From Bacteroidetes bacterium GWB2_32_14 (GTDB lineage: Bacteria; Bacteroidota; Bacteroidia; Bacteroidales; UBA12077): 59,841 nucleotides of DNA. How positions within the stretch are numbered: the stretch's first letter is position 1; each line of letters opens with the position of its first letter. The translations under genes were made by a program, and so were the position numbers. The notes beneath the pieces were generated by a model, which saw only the letters and a program-made list of their open reading frames with translations, was not told where the DNA came from and searched no databases. Of the stretch, positions 33,972-41,586 are shown piece after piece. Location: the NCBI GenBank assembly GCA_001768235.1, contig MENK01000004.1, positions 1 through 59,841 on the forward strand. The letters are read 5' to 3'.

Positions 33972-34286
33972 CTAAGCTATTTCCAAATTTGTATCTTGGT
34001 TAAATTCAATAGTCATTTTCACTTTAGCTTTCAATGCGTCAAAAACTTTCAAAATAGTTGAGAACCTAACATCTTTTGCATTTGTTTCAATTTTCGAGAT
34101 TTGTGCTTTCTGCACACCAACCAATTCTCCCAATTGTTCTTGTGTCAAATGTTGTTCCTTTCTGGCCTTTTTAATCATCTCACCCATGATGTCAAGCTTC
34201 AATTCAAATTCGAATTGCTCTCTTTCTTTTGAACCTTTTTTCCCAACGTACTGGTCAGTCAATTCTTCTAATGTATATTTTTTCAT
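33972..34286 (-). CDS. HigA-type antitoxin, XRE-family helix-turn-helix
   Basis: A 104-residue DNA-binding protein. The helix-turn-helix is KEQHLTQEQLGELVGVQKA followed by QISKIETN, in residues about 38-70. It is expected to bind and neutralise the toxin encoded just upstream and to repress their shared promoter. It begins 5 bp after the toxin stop. The toxin-first order is the HigBA arrangement. Confidence 0.85.
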   Translation of the reverse strand: MKKYTLEELTDQYVGKKGSKEREQFEFELKLDIMGEMIKKARKEQHLTQEQLGELVGVQKAQISKIETNAKDVRFSTILKVFDALKAKVKMTIEFNQDTNLEIA

Positions 34287-34291
34287 TTCTT

Positions 34292-34627
34292 TTAGTTTTT
34301 ATGTTTTAAATAGTCTTTTCTAATTTGCTCTGCTCTATCAATCTCATTCTTTGGTGTCTTCTGTGTTTTCTTAATGAATCCATGAGTGGCAACAACTAAA
34401 GTAGCTTTTGAGTCGTCTTTGTCCCAAAATGCTAATAGCCTGATTTGTCTTGTCAGGTATTTTGTTCTGAATTCCCATATTTCGCCAGATAATTTTTTAA
34501 ATAATTCAGGGTCATTTACCTCCCTGGATTTCCAAATATTAAAAAATACCTTTTCTCGTGTTTTACTGTCAAGTTTGTCTAAGAACTCTTTTGCAAATTC
34601 AAGAAAGACTATTGAATATTTAATCAT
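34292..34627 (-). CDS. HigB/RelE-type toxin (phage Gp49-like)
   Basis: A 111-residue RelE-superfamily protein with FAKEFLDKLDSKTREKVFFN, then LSGEIWEFRTKYLTRQIRLL and the terminal strand ATLVVATHGFIKKTQKTP. This matches the Gp49/HigB branch of ribosome-dependent mRNA endonucleases. The final KKTQKTPKNEIDRAE helix is typical of this branch. It precedes HigA in one operon. Confidence 0.85.
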   Translation of the reverse strand: MIKYSIVFLEFAKEFLDKLDSKTREKVFFNIWKSREVNDPELFKKLSGEIWEFRTKYLTRQIRLLAFWDKDDSKATLVVATHGFIKKTQKTPKNEIDRAEQIRKDYLKHKN

Positions 34628-34727
34628 TTAGTTTTTTACAAAGATACAAATATTTCCTTAAAAGGAAACAAGTGTCGAAAAAAGTTTGGAATAGCGTCAT
34701 TATTTTTCGAAGTCACATGCAATTATA

Positions 34728-34859
34728 CCCAACGGTCTTGCGGTACGAAGCGGTGGGGATTTTACCCAGCGTTCCAGTCCGCCCATTGAAAAAGTAAAGT
34801 TAAATTTAAAATGTCAAAAAATCGCTGAAACCCGCATTTTTTCTGATGCCTTGTTAGGG
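34728..34859 (-). repeat. Cassette-boundary repeat G
   Basis: About 132 bp with ends CCCAACGGTC and CTTGTTAGGG. It carries CCAGCGTTCCAGTCCGCCCA and GAAACCCGCATTTTTTCTGA, closely similar to repeats B and F. It lies between the MazF-like gene and HigB. Confidence 0.6.
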
Positions 34860-34896
34860 GCTGGCGTTTATTATATCTTTTTACATTTAAAGTTGG

Positions 34897-35274
34897 TTAA
34901 CGATCCCAAATTGGCGCATTCAACAAAATCGGTAGTTCGTCAGGCATATTGCTCTCAATAAATCTAATTCCTTCAGGTGACAATTTTCCAATTATTTTAT
35001 CTTCATTGATCCAATCATTCAATTTTATAAAAGAGTTGTCAATTACTAAGTGGCTATTTCTAAATTGAAAACTATATGGTTTGTTATTACTATCAACAGG
35101 AAGGAAATGAGATGATTGCATTAACAAATTTTTACCAGTAGGTTTTGAACTCAGAATACAAGCTTTAAATCTATCATTATCGATTGATTCAATAAAAACA
35201 ATTGGATGAAAATGTCTTTCTGTGTCTTTAGCGAAAAAAATGTCTCCTTTTGTCATAATCATATTTTTTTTCAA
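34897..35274 (-). CDS. MazF/PemK-like fold protein, orphan
   Basis: A 125-residue protein. The N-terminal half (TKGDIFFAKDTERHFHPIVF, then RFKACILSSKPTGKN) has the small-barrel pattern of PemK/MazF proteins: a KGDIFF strand, a HPxVF strand and a strand ending in LSS. No antitoxin gene is adjacent. Residues needed for RNA cleavage cannot be assigned with certainty. A methionine at residue 5 or 7 is an alternative start. It is a single-gene cargo unit between repeats G and H. Confidence 0.5.
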   Translation of the reverse strand: MKKNMIMTKGDIFFAKDTERHFHPIVFIESIDNDRFKACILSSKPTGKNLLMQSSHFLPVDSNNKPYSFQFRNSHLVIDNSFIKLNDWINEDKIIGKLSPEGIRFIESNMPDELPILLNAPIWDR

Positions 35275-35306
35275 TCTTTTGTGTGCTGTGTGTTTTTGCG
35301 CTTATC

Positions 35307-35437
35307 CCTAACGTATCGCGTATTTGTTGTGTTTGGGAGTTTGAAACTACTTTCTTATCCCACGATAGTAAAATTACCAAAAAGCGTTAAGAACTTCAAA
35401 TGCGTCATCAGCCCAAATACAATAAATACGCTGTTAG
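35307..35437 (-). repeat. Cassette-boundary repeat H
   Basis: The left arm CTAACGTATCGCGTATTTGT plus GTTTGGG and the right arm CCCAAATACAATAAATACGC plus TGTTAG are imperfect complements over about 28 bp, separated by about 70 bp. It shares the CTAAC/GTTAG ends with repeat C. It lies directly after the prenyltransferase-like gene, marking the upstream limit of the repeat series. Confidence 0.65.
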
Positions 35438-35453
35438 CAGCAGTTGAATTCAA

Positions 35454-36101
35454 TTAACCGCCAAATCGTCTTTTTCTGTATAGAAATTTTGCAAATACAT
35501 TTTCCATATCTTTAATTGTTAAGTCTGGAAAGTATTTACGGTAAAAAAATAATTCCGCAAAAGAAGATTGTAGCGGTAAAAAATCACTAAGCCGCCCTAT
35601 TACACCTGTTCTAATGATTAAATCTAAATCTTCTTTTACCCAAAAACCGTCCTTAATGCTATGAGGATTTGTTTTGAAAGAATTATATATTTCTTCCACT
35701 GGGTCATATGCTATTAATATGTTTATAATAAGATCAGTATTCGTTTTTGTACTTTCAACTAAACCGGTAATTGCTCTCACAAAATCTTCGTTTTTTATGT
35801 GATAAAGATTACCCACAACGTTTACTTTAAATTTGTATTTTTCTAAAAGTGCAGGTAATAGTTGTGAAGATAAATAGACCTGAGAAGATAAAAATTCATT
35901 TATGTTTGCCTCGCTTCTATTTTGTATGTTTTTCAAACTGCTCAAATATGCACTCACACTTTTTACATTGTTTGAAAAGGAAAAATCTATAACTTCCGTT
36001 AATTTTTCCATGGAAATGAAATATCCTTTTACTGAGCTAATTTTATTTTTTTTAGCCCATCTTCTTGAACCATCTGGAATAATACCTATATGATTAATCA
36101 T
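35454..36101 (-). CDS. Divergent cis-prenyltransferase (UppS-like)
   Basis: A 215-residue relative of undecaprenyl diphosphate synthase. The catalytic aspartate D10 is in HIGIIPDGSRRWAKKN, where the canonical motif is MDGNGRWA, so the asparagine is lost but Asp, Arg and Trp remain. The C-terminal substrate motif reads DLIIRTGVIGRLSDFLPLQS, then FAELFF, keeping RTG, RLS and the metal-binding Glu. The protein is shorter than housekeeping UppS (about 240-250). It starts 5 bp after the TIR-like gene and is almost certainly co-transcribed with it, which argues for a specialised rather than cell-wall role. Confidence 0.8.
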   Translation of the reverse strand: MINHIGIIPDGSRRWAKKNKISSVKGYFISMEKLTEVIDFSFSNNVKSVSAYLSSLKNIQNRSEANINEFLSSQVYLSSQLLPALLEKYKFKVNVVGNLYHIKNEDFVRAITGLVESTKTNTDLIINILIAYDPVEEIYNSFKTNPHSIKDGFWVKEDLDLIIRTGVIGRLSDFLPLQSSFAELFFYRKYFPDLTIKDMENVFAKFLYRKRRFGG

Positions 36102-36106
36102 TGCAT

Positions 36107-37144
36107 TTAATTTTTATTATTTATTTCAGTAACAGATATTTTCTCACAATTCTCATGAAAATATTTCAAATGGTTATCCCAATAATTTTGCATCATCTCT
36201 CCTCTCATATGCACACAAAAATTAATTGTACTGGTAGGAGACAGAATTATTCCTTCAATTGCTCTGTCTTGATTTTTAAATTTGAATAATAAGACGGGAG
36301 CAAGATTTTCGTTTTTCTTTGACTTGCGAAATGGTAAAATTTTTCTATTCTCATACAAATTATGCAAGGTTTCTGTATGTTTATTTATCAAAGAAGTATC
36401 GTTTTTTATTTCACCTTTTGTTTTTTCCATATTGGTTACATGGTAGAGTTTTTTGCTTTTTTCCATACAACTAAAAATATTGTTTATAAATTCTTCCTCA
36501 TCCTTATCTCCTTGTTCATAGCCCAAGATTAAAGAACTGGTCTTTTGAAAAAGGATAATCTCATCAATAATATCTATTTCTTTCATTATAGAATTTGCAA
36601 TTTTATAGTGTTCTCTTGGCGTAGAATAATAGCCAAGTATTGTATTAACTTTGCTTGGTTTTACTATTTCTATTGCAGATTTTATTTTTAAGCAAGCGTC
36701 TTGAACAATTTCTTCTAATTTTTCATTATCAGAACCCTTTGTTTCTTTGTATTCATATTGTGCTAAGGTAACTCCTAGAACATCAGACGGAATGATAAAT
36801 TTTTCACAATCTGACGGACTAACAACAAAAACTTTATCTCTGTTCAACTTCCCTGTAAATAGTCCATATTCAAAAATTACATTTGAACGAACCTCAAAAA
36901 ATGCTTCTTCACCAATCATTTTTATATCGTCAGGCGAAAAGATGAATATTGCAAAATCATATTTTTCATCTGCCGCCATAAATAATGTTTCAATAAAAGT
37001 TTTGTTAAGACTAAATACATTTTGATTCCAAACTTTTATATGAAAACCTTTTTTAGGAGAATTCATTAAGGAATTCAATGTCGCTTGAACTGCATTTGCA
37101 ATATTCAAAGATTGTGTTGACGAACCGATAAAAATTTTCTTCAT
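36107..37144 (-). CDS. TIR-like nucleotide-binding protein with C-terminal sensor-like domain
   Basis: A 345-residue protein. Residues 1-150 form a TIR-like domain of the predicted nucleotide-binding class (PF10137, as in CBASS Cap12). It has MKKIFIGSSTQSLNIANAVQ, FAIFIFSPDD, and SNVIFEYGLFTGKLNRDKVF with the likely catalytic Glu92. Residues about 170-345 form a mixed domain I do not recognise, ending HMRGEMMQNYWDNHLKYF. TIR domains of this class degrade NAD or bind cyclic nucleotides in anti-phage defence. No cyclic-nucleotide synthase lies nearby; the only partner is the UppS-like gene 5 bp downstream. Confidence 0.8.
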   Translation of the reverse strand: MKKIFIGSSTQSLNIANAVQATLNSLMNSPKKGFHIKVWNQNVFSLNKTFIETLFMAADEKYDFAIFIFSPDDIKMIGEEAFFEVRSNVIFEYGLFTGKLNRDKVFVVSPSDCEKFIIPSDVLGVTLAQYEYKETKGSDNEKLEEIVQDACLKIKSAIEIVKPSKVNTILGYYSTPREHYKIANSIMKEIDIIDEIILFQKTSSLILGYEQGDKDEEEFINNIFSCMEKSKKLYHVTNMEKTKGEIKNDTSLINKHTETLHNLYENRKILPFRKSKKNENLAPVLLFKFKNQDRAIEGIILSPTSTINFCVHMRGEMMQNYWDNHLKYFHENCEKISVTEINNKN

Positions 37145-37614
37145 TTTATATATTATTAATTATAGGCAATTTTCTTTATTCTGCCGTAACTCTGTCCTTC
37201 AATTGCAGCCAACTCCTTTATAACATTAGTTTTGTTGTATATCTATGGGTGATAAAATACTATAATAAATTAAGCTTAAAAATAATAAAAATTTACACGA
37301 ATATAAAATATCCATTAGAGCCATATCCTAAATTGCAAATTCGGTACTTCTTTATGTATTCCTGGCATTATCAAGTGTATTTTTTGTAACTTCTTTTGTA
37401 ATTGGCACGAACAATACTAGGCAATCATATTTTACCTTACCAATACAACCTTAAAAAGGAAATCCTGAAATTTTAACATTTCGTTTGTCGCTTTTCTACT
37501 TACGGGTTGTCACTTTTTAACTTACGAACCACAGTAAAAACGGGCTTTTTAGGAACTCTTTTTTATTTTTTCAAGAAAATGAATGTGAACAGATGATAAA
37601 AAGTTATTAACAAA
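37145..37614. other. Gene-free AT-rich region between island and dcw cluster
   Basis: About 470 bp with no credible frame on either strand. It must contain the promoter of the minus-strand TIR operon and the upstream part of the mraZ control region. No CTAAC/GTTAG palindrome of the cassette type was found, so the array appears to end at the TIR operon. A short direct repeat (ACTTACG at about 37498 and 37522) is the only pattern noticed. Confidence 0.5.
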
Positions 37615-37654
37615 GTGGTAAAAAATGGGATAAAGTGGTAGAATGTGGGAAATT
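37615..37654 (+). promoter_or_regulatory. MraZ box: four 10-bp repeats
   Basis: The units GTGGT, ATGGG, GTGGT and GTGGG start at 37615, 37625, 37635 and 37645, an exact 10-bp period. MraZ binds tandem TGGG/GTGG repeats upstream of its own gene and regulates the dcw operon. A weak -7-like TATATTTT follows at about 37659. The mraZ start is at 37689. Confidence 0.85.
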
Positions 37655-37688
37655 TTTGTATATTTTTACAAGTTAAATAAGGGTAGTA

Positions 37689-38156
37689 ATGACAACATTC
37701 ATTGGAGATTATAATTGCAAGGTTGATGAGAAAGGCAGGGTTACCTTTCCGTCAATGCTTAAAAAGCAGATGAATTCTGCTTCCGGTGAGCGTTTTGTTG
37801 TTAAAACCGATATTTTCGAAAAATGCCTTATTCTTTTCCCGATGGAAGAATGGGAAAGACAAAATGCGATTATCAGGAGCAAAATAAATCCCTACAATAA
37901 AGAACATAACAAATTCTTACGAAATTTTTATAAAGGTTCTGCCGAAGTTATTCTCGACAGTAACAATCGCCTGCTTATACCCAAACGATTGCTCGATTTG
38001 GCAAACATTTCTAAAGAAGCAATTTTGGCCGGGCAGGATGGTAAAATTGAAATCTGGTCGAAAGATTTGTACGATGCAATGGCTGAAAATCAGGATGACT
38101 TTGCTGAATTGGCCGAAAAAATTATGGGAGGGAATATTAATAAGGAAATGGAATAA
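37689..38156 (+). CDS. mraZ: Transcriptional regulator MraZ
   Basis: A 155-residue protein of two tandem AbrB-like swapped-hairpin repeats. The first is FIGDYNCKVDEKGRVTFPS and the second is YKGSAEVILDSNNRLLIPKR. MraZ forms a ring that binds the 10-bp-spaced boxes seen directly upstream and controls the division and cell wall cluster. It is the first gene of dcw; rsmH begins 5 bp after its stop. Confidence 0.94.
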   Translation: MTTFIGDYNCKVDEKGRVTFPSMLKKQMNSASGERFVVKTDIFEKCLILFPMEEWERQNAIIRSKINPYNKEHNKFLRNFYKGSAEVILDSNNRLLIPKRLLDLANISKEAILAGQDGKIEIWSKDLYDAMAENQDDFAELAEKIMGGNINKEME

Positions 38157-38161
38157 AGAAA

Positions 38162-39058
38162 ATGAGTTATCACACACCGGTTCTGTTAAAAGAAAGTGTT
38201 GATGGCTTAAATATAAAGCCGAATGGGATTTATGTCGATGTTACTTTTGGCGGCGGCGGACATTCAAGAGAAATCTTAAAACATCTTAAAACAGGTAAAC
38301 TTGTTGCTTTTGATCAGGACGATGATGCATTGCAAAATCAGATTCATGATAAGCGATTTTTGTTTGCACATCATAATTTCAGGTTCTTAAAGAATTTTTT
38401 GAAATATTATAAAATCGACCAGGTTGATGGAATCATTGCCGATCTCGGTGTGTCATCTCATCATTTCGATCAACCCGAAAGAGGGTTCTCTTTTCGATTC
38501 GATGGAAAGTTGGATATGAGAATGAATCAGCAAGCCAGGTTCTCGGCTGCCGATATTTTAAATAATTACGAGGAAGCTGAAATAGCGAAAATATTTTGGG
38601 AATATGGCGAATTGCAAAACAGCAGGAAATTAGCTCATGCAATAGTTTCGGGTCGCTCAGGTAAAAAACTGGTTGAAATAAAAGATTTGGTTGATTTATT
38701 AATGCCATTTCTGCCCAAACATGCTGAGCATAAATTCCTGGCTAAAGTATTTCAGGCTTTACGAATAGAAGTAAACAGAGAGATTGAATTTTTGCAAAAC
38801 ATGCTGCTTCAAACAACTGATGTGATTAAACCCGGTGGACGACTGGTAGTTTTAACCTATCACTCGCTCGAGGACAGGGTGGTAAAAAACTTTATAAAAA
38901 CTGGGAAATTCGAAGGAGAAGCAGAAAAAGATTTCTATGGAAACTTCAAAGTCCCGTTTATTGCTGTTAATAGAAAAGTAATTATCCCCGGTGATAAGGA
39001 AATTAATGAAAATAACAGGGCACGTAGTGCTAAATTAAGAATAGCCGAGAAAGTATAA
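38162..39058 (+). CDS. rsmH: 16S rRNA (cytosine-1402-N4) methyltransferase
   Basis: RsmH (MraW) methylates C1402 in the ribosomal P site. It has 298 residues. SYHTPVLLKESVDGLN starts the protein, VDVTFGGGGHSREIL is the SAM-binding loop, DGIIADLGVSSHHFD and the RGFSFRFDGKLDMRMN segment follow. VLTYHSLEDRVVKNF is near the C-terminus. It is in its usual place between mraZ and ftsL, and its stop overlaps the next ATG by one base. Confidence 0.95.
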   Translation: MSYHTPVLLKESVDGLNIKPNGIYVDVTFGGGGHSREILKHLKTGKLVAFDQDDDALQNQIHDKRFLFAHHNFRFLKNFLKYYKIDQVDGIIADLGVSSHHFDQPERGFSFRFDGKLDMRMNQQARFSAADILNNYEEAEIAKIFWEYGELQNSRKLAHAIVSGRSGKKLVEIKDLVDLLMPFLPKHAEHKFLAKVFQALRIEVNREIEFLQNMLLQTTDVIKPGGRLVVLTYHSLEDRVVKNFIKTGKFEGEAEKDFYGNFKVPFIAVNRKVIIPGDKEINENNRARSAKLRIAEKV

Positions 39059-39432
39059 TGAAAGAGAAAACAGAAAATATTGAGTTTATTGAAGAGAAAA
39101 AGGATAAGAAAGAACATAGAAAAGGTTCTGTGAAAGATATTCTCGATGGGTCAATATTAACAAATGATTGGGTGGTAAGGCAATTACCCTACATTGTTTT
39201 TTTGGTAATTCTGGCTTTTATATATATCGGGAACCGCTATCACGCAGAAAAGATTGTTCGCACAAATATTACAATGCAAAAAGAAATTAACGATTTGAGA
39301 GCAGAAGCAATTACAACATCAGCGGAGCTCATGTTTATAAGCAAACAATCAGAAGTTATTAAAAGAATAAAAAAGAACGGCCTTGATTTGGAAGAGTCGG
39401 TTGTGCCACCAAAAAAGATAATTATAAAATAA
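39058..39432 (+). CDS. ftsL: FtsL-like division protein
   Basis: A 124-residue single-pass membrane protein: a charged cytoplasmic N-terminus of about 45 residues, a membrane helix (LPYIVFLVILAFIYIGNRY), then a coiled coil (EKIVRTNITMQKEINDLRAE). This layout, with position between rsmH and ftsI, identifies FtsL. FtsL sequence is poorly conserved, so the call leans on topology and synteny. It would act with FtsB and FtsQ to activate FtsW-FtsI. Its start overlaps rsmH. Confidence 0.8.
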   Translation: MKEKTENIEFIEEKKDKKEHRKGSVKDILDGSILTNDWVVRQLPYIVFLVILAFIYIGNRYHAEKIVRTNITMQKEINDLRAEAITTSAELMFISKQSEVIKRIKKNGLDLEESVVPPKKIIIK

Positions 39433-39441
39433 ATACAGACA

Positions 39442-41571
39442 ATGCCTTTAAAAAAGGAAATAGTATGGAGAGTCGGGGTAGTGTATGCTTTTATGCTTAT
39501 ACTCGGCCTCGTTATACTTGCCAAAGTTCTGTATTTACAAATTATTGAAGGGAATAAATGGAAAGAAAAGGCTCAAAGTTTAACATTAAAGGATATTACT
39601 ATAGAATCGAACAGAGGTGATATTCTGGCACACGACGGCAGATTGCTGGCAAGTTCAGTTCCTTATTATGAAATCCGGATGGATACAAGAAGCTCCGGGT
39701 TAGATAGTTATACGTTTAATCATAAAATCGATTCATTGGCATTGTGTATGTCAAGATTGTTTGGTGATAAATCTCCATCAGCATATAGAAATGAAATTGT
39801 TAAAGCCCGTAGAAATGGTGAACGGTTTCATTTAATTAAACGAAGAGTGAATTATATTCAGCTGAAGCAAATGAAGAAATTCCCCATTTTTCGTTTAGGT
39901 GCAAATAAAGGTGGTTTTATTCCTGTTCAAACCAATCTCCGGATTCAGCCTCATGTCAGCCTTGCTTCAAGAACTATTGGCTATATCTCTCAGAGTGAAA
40001 GAGGAAATGTTGTTGGTATCGAAGGAGCATTTGACGAACAACTCAAGGGTGTTAAGGGTATCCGGTTGATGCAGAAGTTACAGGGTAATGTCTGGATGCC
40101 TGTTAACGATGGAAACGAGGTTGAACCTAAAGACGGAATGGATGTGCTCACCACGATTGATGTTAATATTCAGGATGTGGCCGAGAGTGCATTGCGCAGG
40201 CAGCTTTCTAAAAATGAAGCTCATCATGGTACTGCAATTCTTATGGAAGTAAAAACTGGTGAAATAAGGGCGATTGCTAATCTTGAAAGAAACAGTGCAG
40301 GTGAATACAAAGAAACATATAACTATGCTATTGGTGAAAGCACTGAACCCGGATCGACATTTAAGCTGGCTTCTATGATTGCTGCTCTCGAAGATGGATA
40401 TGTTGATTTAGACGATACTATCAATACGGGCAAAGGTGAAGTTACTTATTACGATAAAAAACTTACGGATACAAAAGAAGGGGGATATGGTGTACTTACG
40501 GTTAAGGAAATATTTGAACTGTCATCGAATGTTGGAATTTCAAAAATAATAACAAGAAATTATAAAGGTAAGGAAGCAAAGTTTATCAATCGCTTATATA
40601 GAATGAATCTGAACGAAAAATTAGGAATTGATATTAAAGGTGAAGGTAAACCCGAAATTAAATTCCCGGGAGATAAATTGTGGTCGGGTGTTTCTTTGCC
40701 AATGATGTCAATTGGTTATGAAGTCAGGATGACCCCGTTGCAGATCCTTTCATTGTATAATGCTGTTGCAAATAATGGAAGAATGGTTCGCCCAAGACTT
40801 GTAAAATCAATAATGTATCACGGGAATGTGGTTGAAACATTCGATACCGAAATTATCAATTCATCCATTTGCTCACGCTCAACACTTAAAAAAGTAAGAT
40901 CAATGCTCGAAGGAGTAGTTGAGAATGGTACAGCGAGCAACTTAAAGAATAATACCTATAAGATTGCAGGTAAAACGGGTACTGCACAGATTGCAAACAG
41001 GAAGTTAGGGTACACCGACAGATCAAAAATTAGCTATCAGGCATCTTTTGTTGGTTATTTCCCGGCAGATAATCCCAGGTATTCATGCATTGTTGTCGTG
41101 AACTCTCCTTCGCGGGATGTGTATTATGGAAATATTGTTGCAGGCCCTGTATTTAAGGAAATAGCCGATAAGGTTTATGCAACAAGCTTCGAAATGCATG
41201 AAAATCTTGATGATATGGAAGATATAGCTGATGATAAAGAAAAAATTCCATATACCAAAAACAGCTATAGAAAAGAAATAAAGTACGTGTTAAAAGAACT
41301 TGATATTGATTATGACGAAGGGAAGGTTGCCTCTGATTGGGTTGCCACGAGCAGGAAAGAAGAAGAAATTATTTTAAGTAATCGTAAGGTCACAGATAAA
41401 CTTATGCCAAATGTGGTAGGAATGGGTTTAAAAGATGCATTGTTTCTGCTCGAAAATGCAGGATTAAAAGTAGAGTTTCATGGTAAGGGAAGTGTGGTTC
41501 AACAATCAATCCCTTCGGGTTCCAGAATTAGCAGAGGCCAGTATGTTTCTATACAAATGTCGATGAGTTAA
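39442..41571 (+). CDS. ftsI: Division transpeptidase FtsI (class B PBP) with PASTA domain
   Basis: A 709-residue penicillin-binding protein that cross-links septal peptidoglycan. It has one N-terminal membrane helix (about 10-30) and a pedestal domain with SNRGDILAHDGRLLASSV. The transpeptidase has S305-TFK-K308 (EPGSTFKLAS), SSN (ELSSNVGIS) and K511-TGT. A single PASTA domain occupies about 645-709 (LMPNVVGMGLKDALFLLENA). The PASTA tail is usual in Bacteroidota FtsI and in SpoVD. It sits between ftsL and murE. Confidence 0.94.
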   Translation: MPLKKEIVWRVGVVYAFMLILGLVILAKVLYLQIIEGNKWKEKAQSLTLKDITIESNRGDILAHDGRLLASSVPYYEIRMDTRSSGLDSYTFNHKIDSLALCMSRLFGDKSPSAYRNEIVKARRNGERFHLIKRRVNYIQLKQMKKFPIFRLGANKGGFIPVQTNLRIQPHVSLASRTIGYISQSERGNVVGIEGAFDEQLKGVKGIRLMQKLQGNVWMPVNDGNEVEPKDGMDVLTTIDVNIQDVAESALRRQLSKNEAHHGTAILMEVKTGEIRAIANLERNSAGEYKETYNYAIGESTEPGSTFKLASMIAALEDGYVDLDDTINTGKGEVTYYDKKLTDTKEGGYGVLTVKEIFELSSNVGISKIITRNYKGKEAKFINRLYRMNLNEKLGIDIKGEGKPEIKFPGDKLWSGVSLPMMSIGYEVRMTPLQILSLYNAVANNGRMVRPRLVKSIMYHGNVVETFDTEIINSSICSRSTLKKVRSMLEGVVENGTASNLKNNTYKIAGKTGTAQIANRKLGYTDRSKISYQASFVGYFPADNPRYSCIVVVNSPSRDVYYGNIVAGPVFKEIADKVYATSFEMHENLDDMEDIADDKEKIPYTKNSYRKEIKYVLKELDIDYDEGKVASDWVATSRKEEEIILSNRKVTDKLMPNVVGMGLKDALFLLENAGLKVEFHGKGSVVQQSIPSGSRISRGQYVSIQMSMS

Positions 41572-41586
41572 AGTTGAAATAGAAAA

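Noticed and set aside
30110-35437. Canonical integron with attI and intI
   Set aside because: No integrase gene is present in the window, and the repeat ends do not satisfy the GTTRRRY consensus, so only the term integron-like is used.
35454-36101. Housekeeping uppS
   Set aside because: Too short, with altered catalytic loop, and coupled to a TIR gene in an accessory island; the normal gene is expected elsewhere. This cannot be proved from the window.
36107-37144. CBASS or Pycsar operon
   Set aside because: Although the TIR domain resembles Cap12, no CD-NTase, cyclase or STING-like domain was found within the island.
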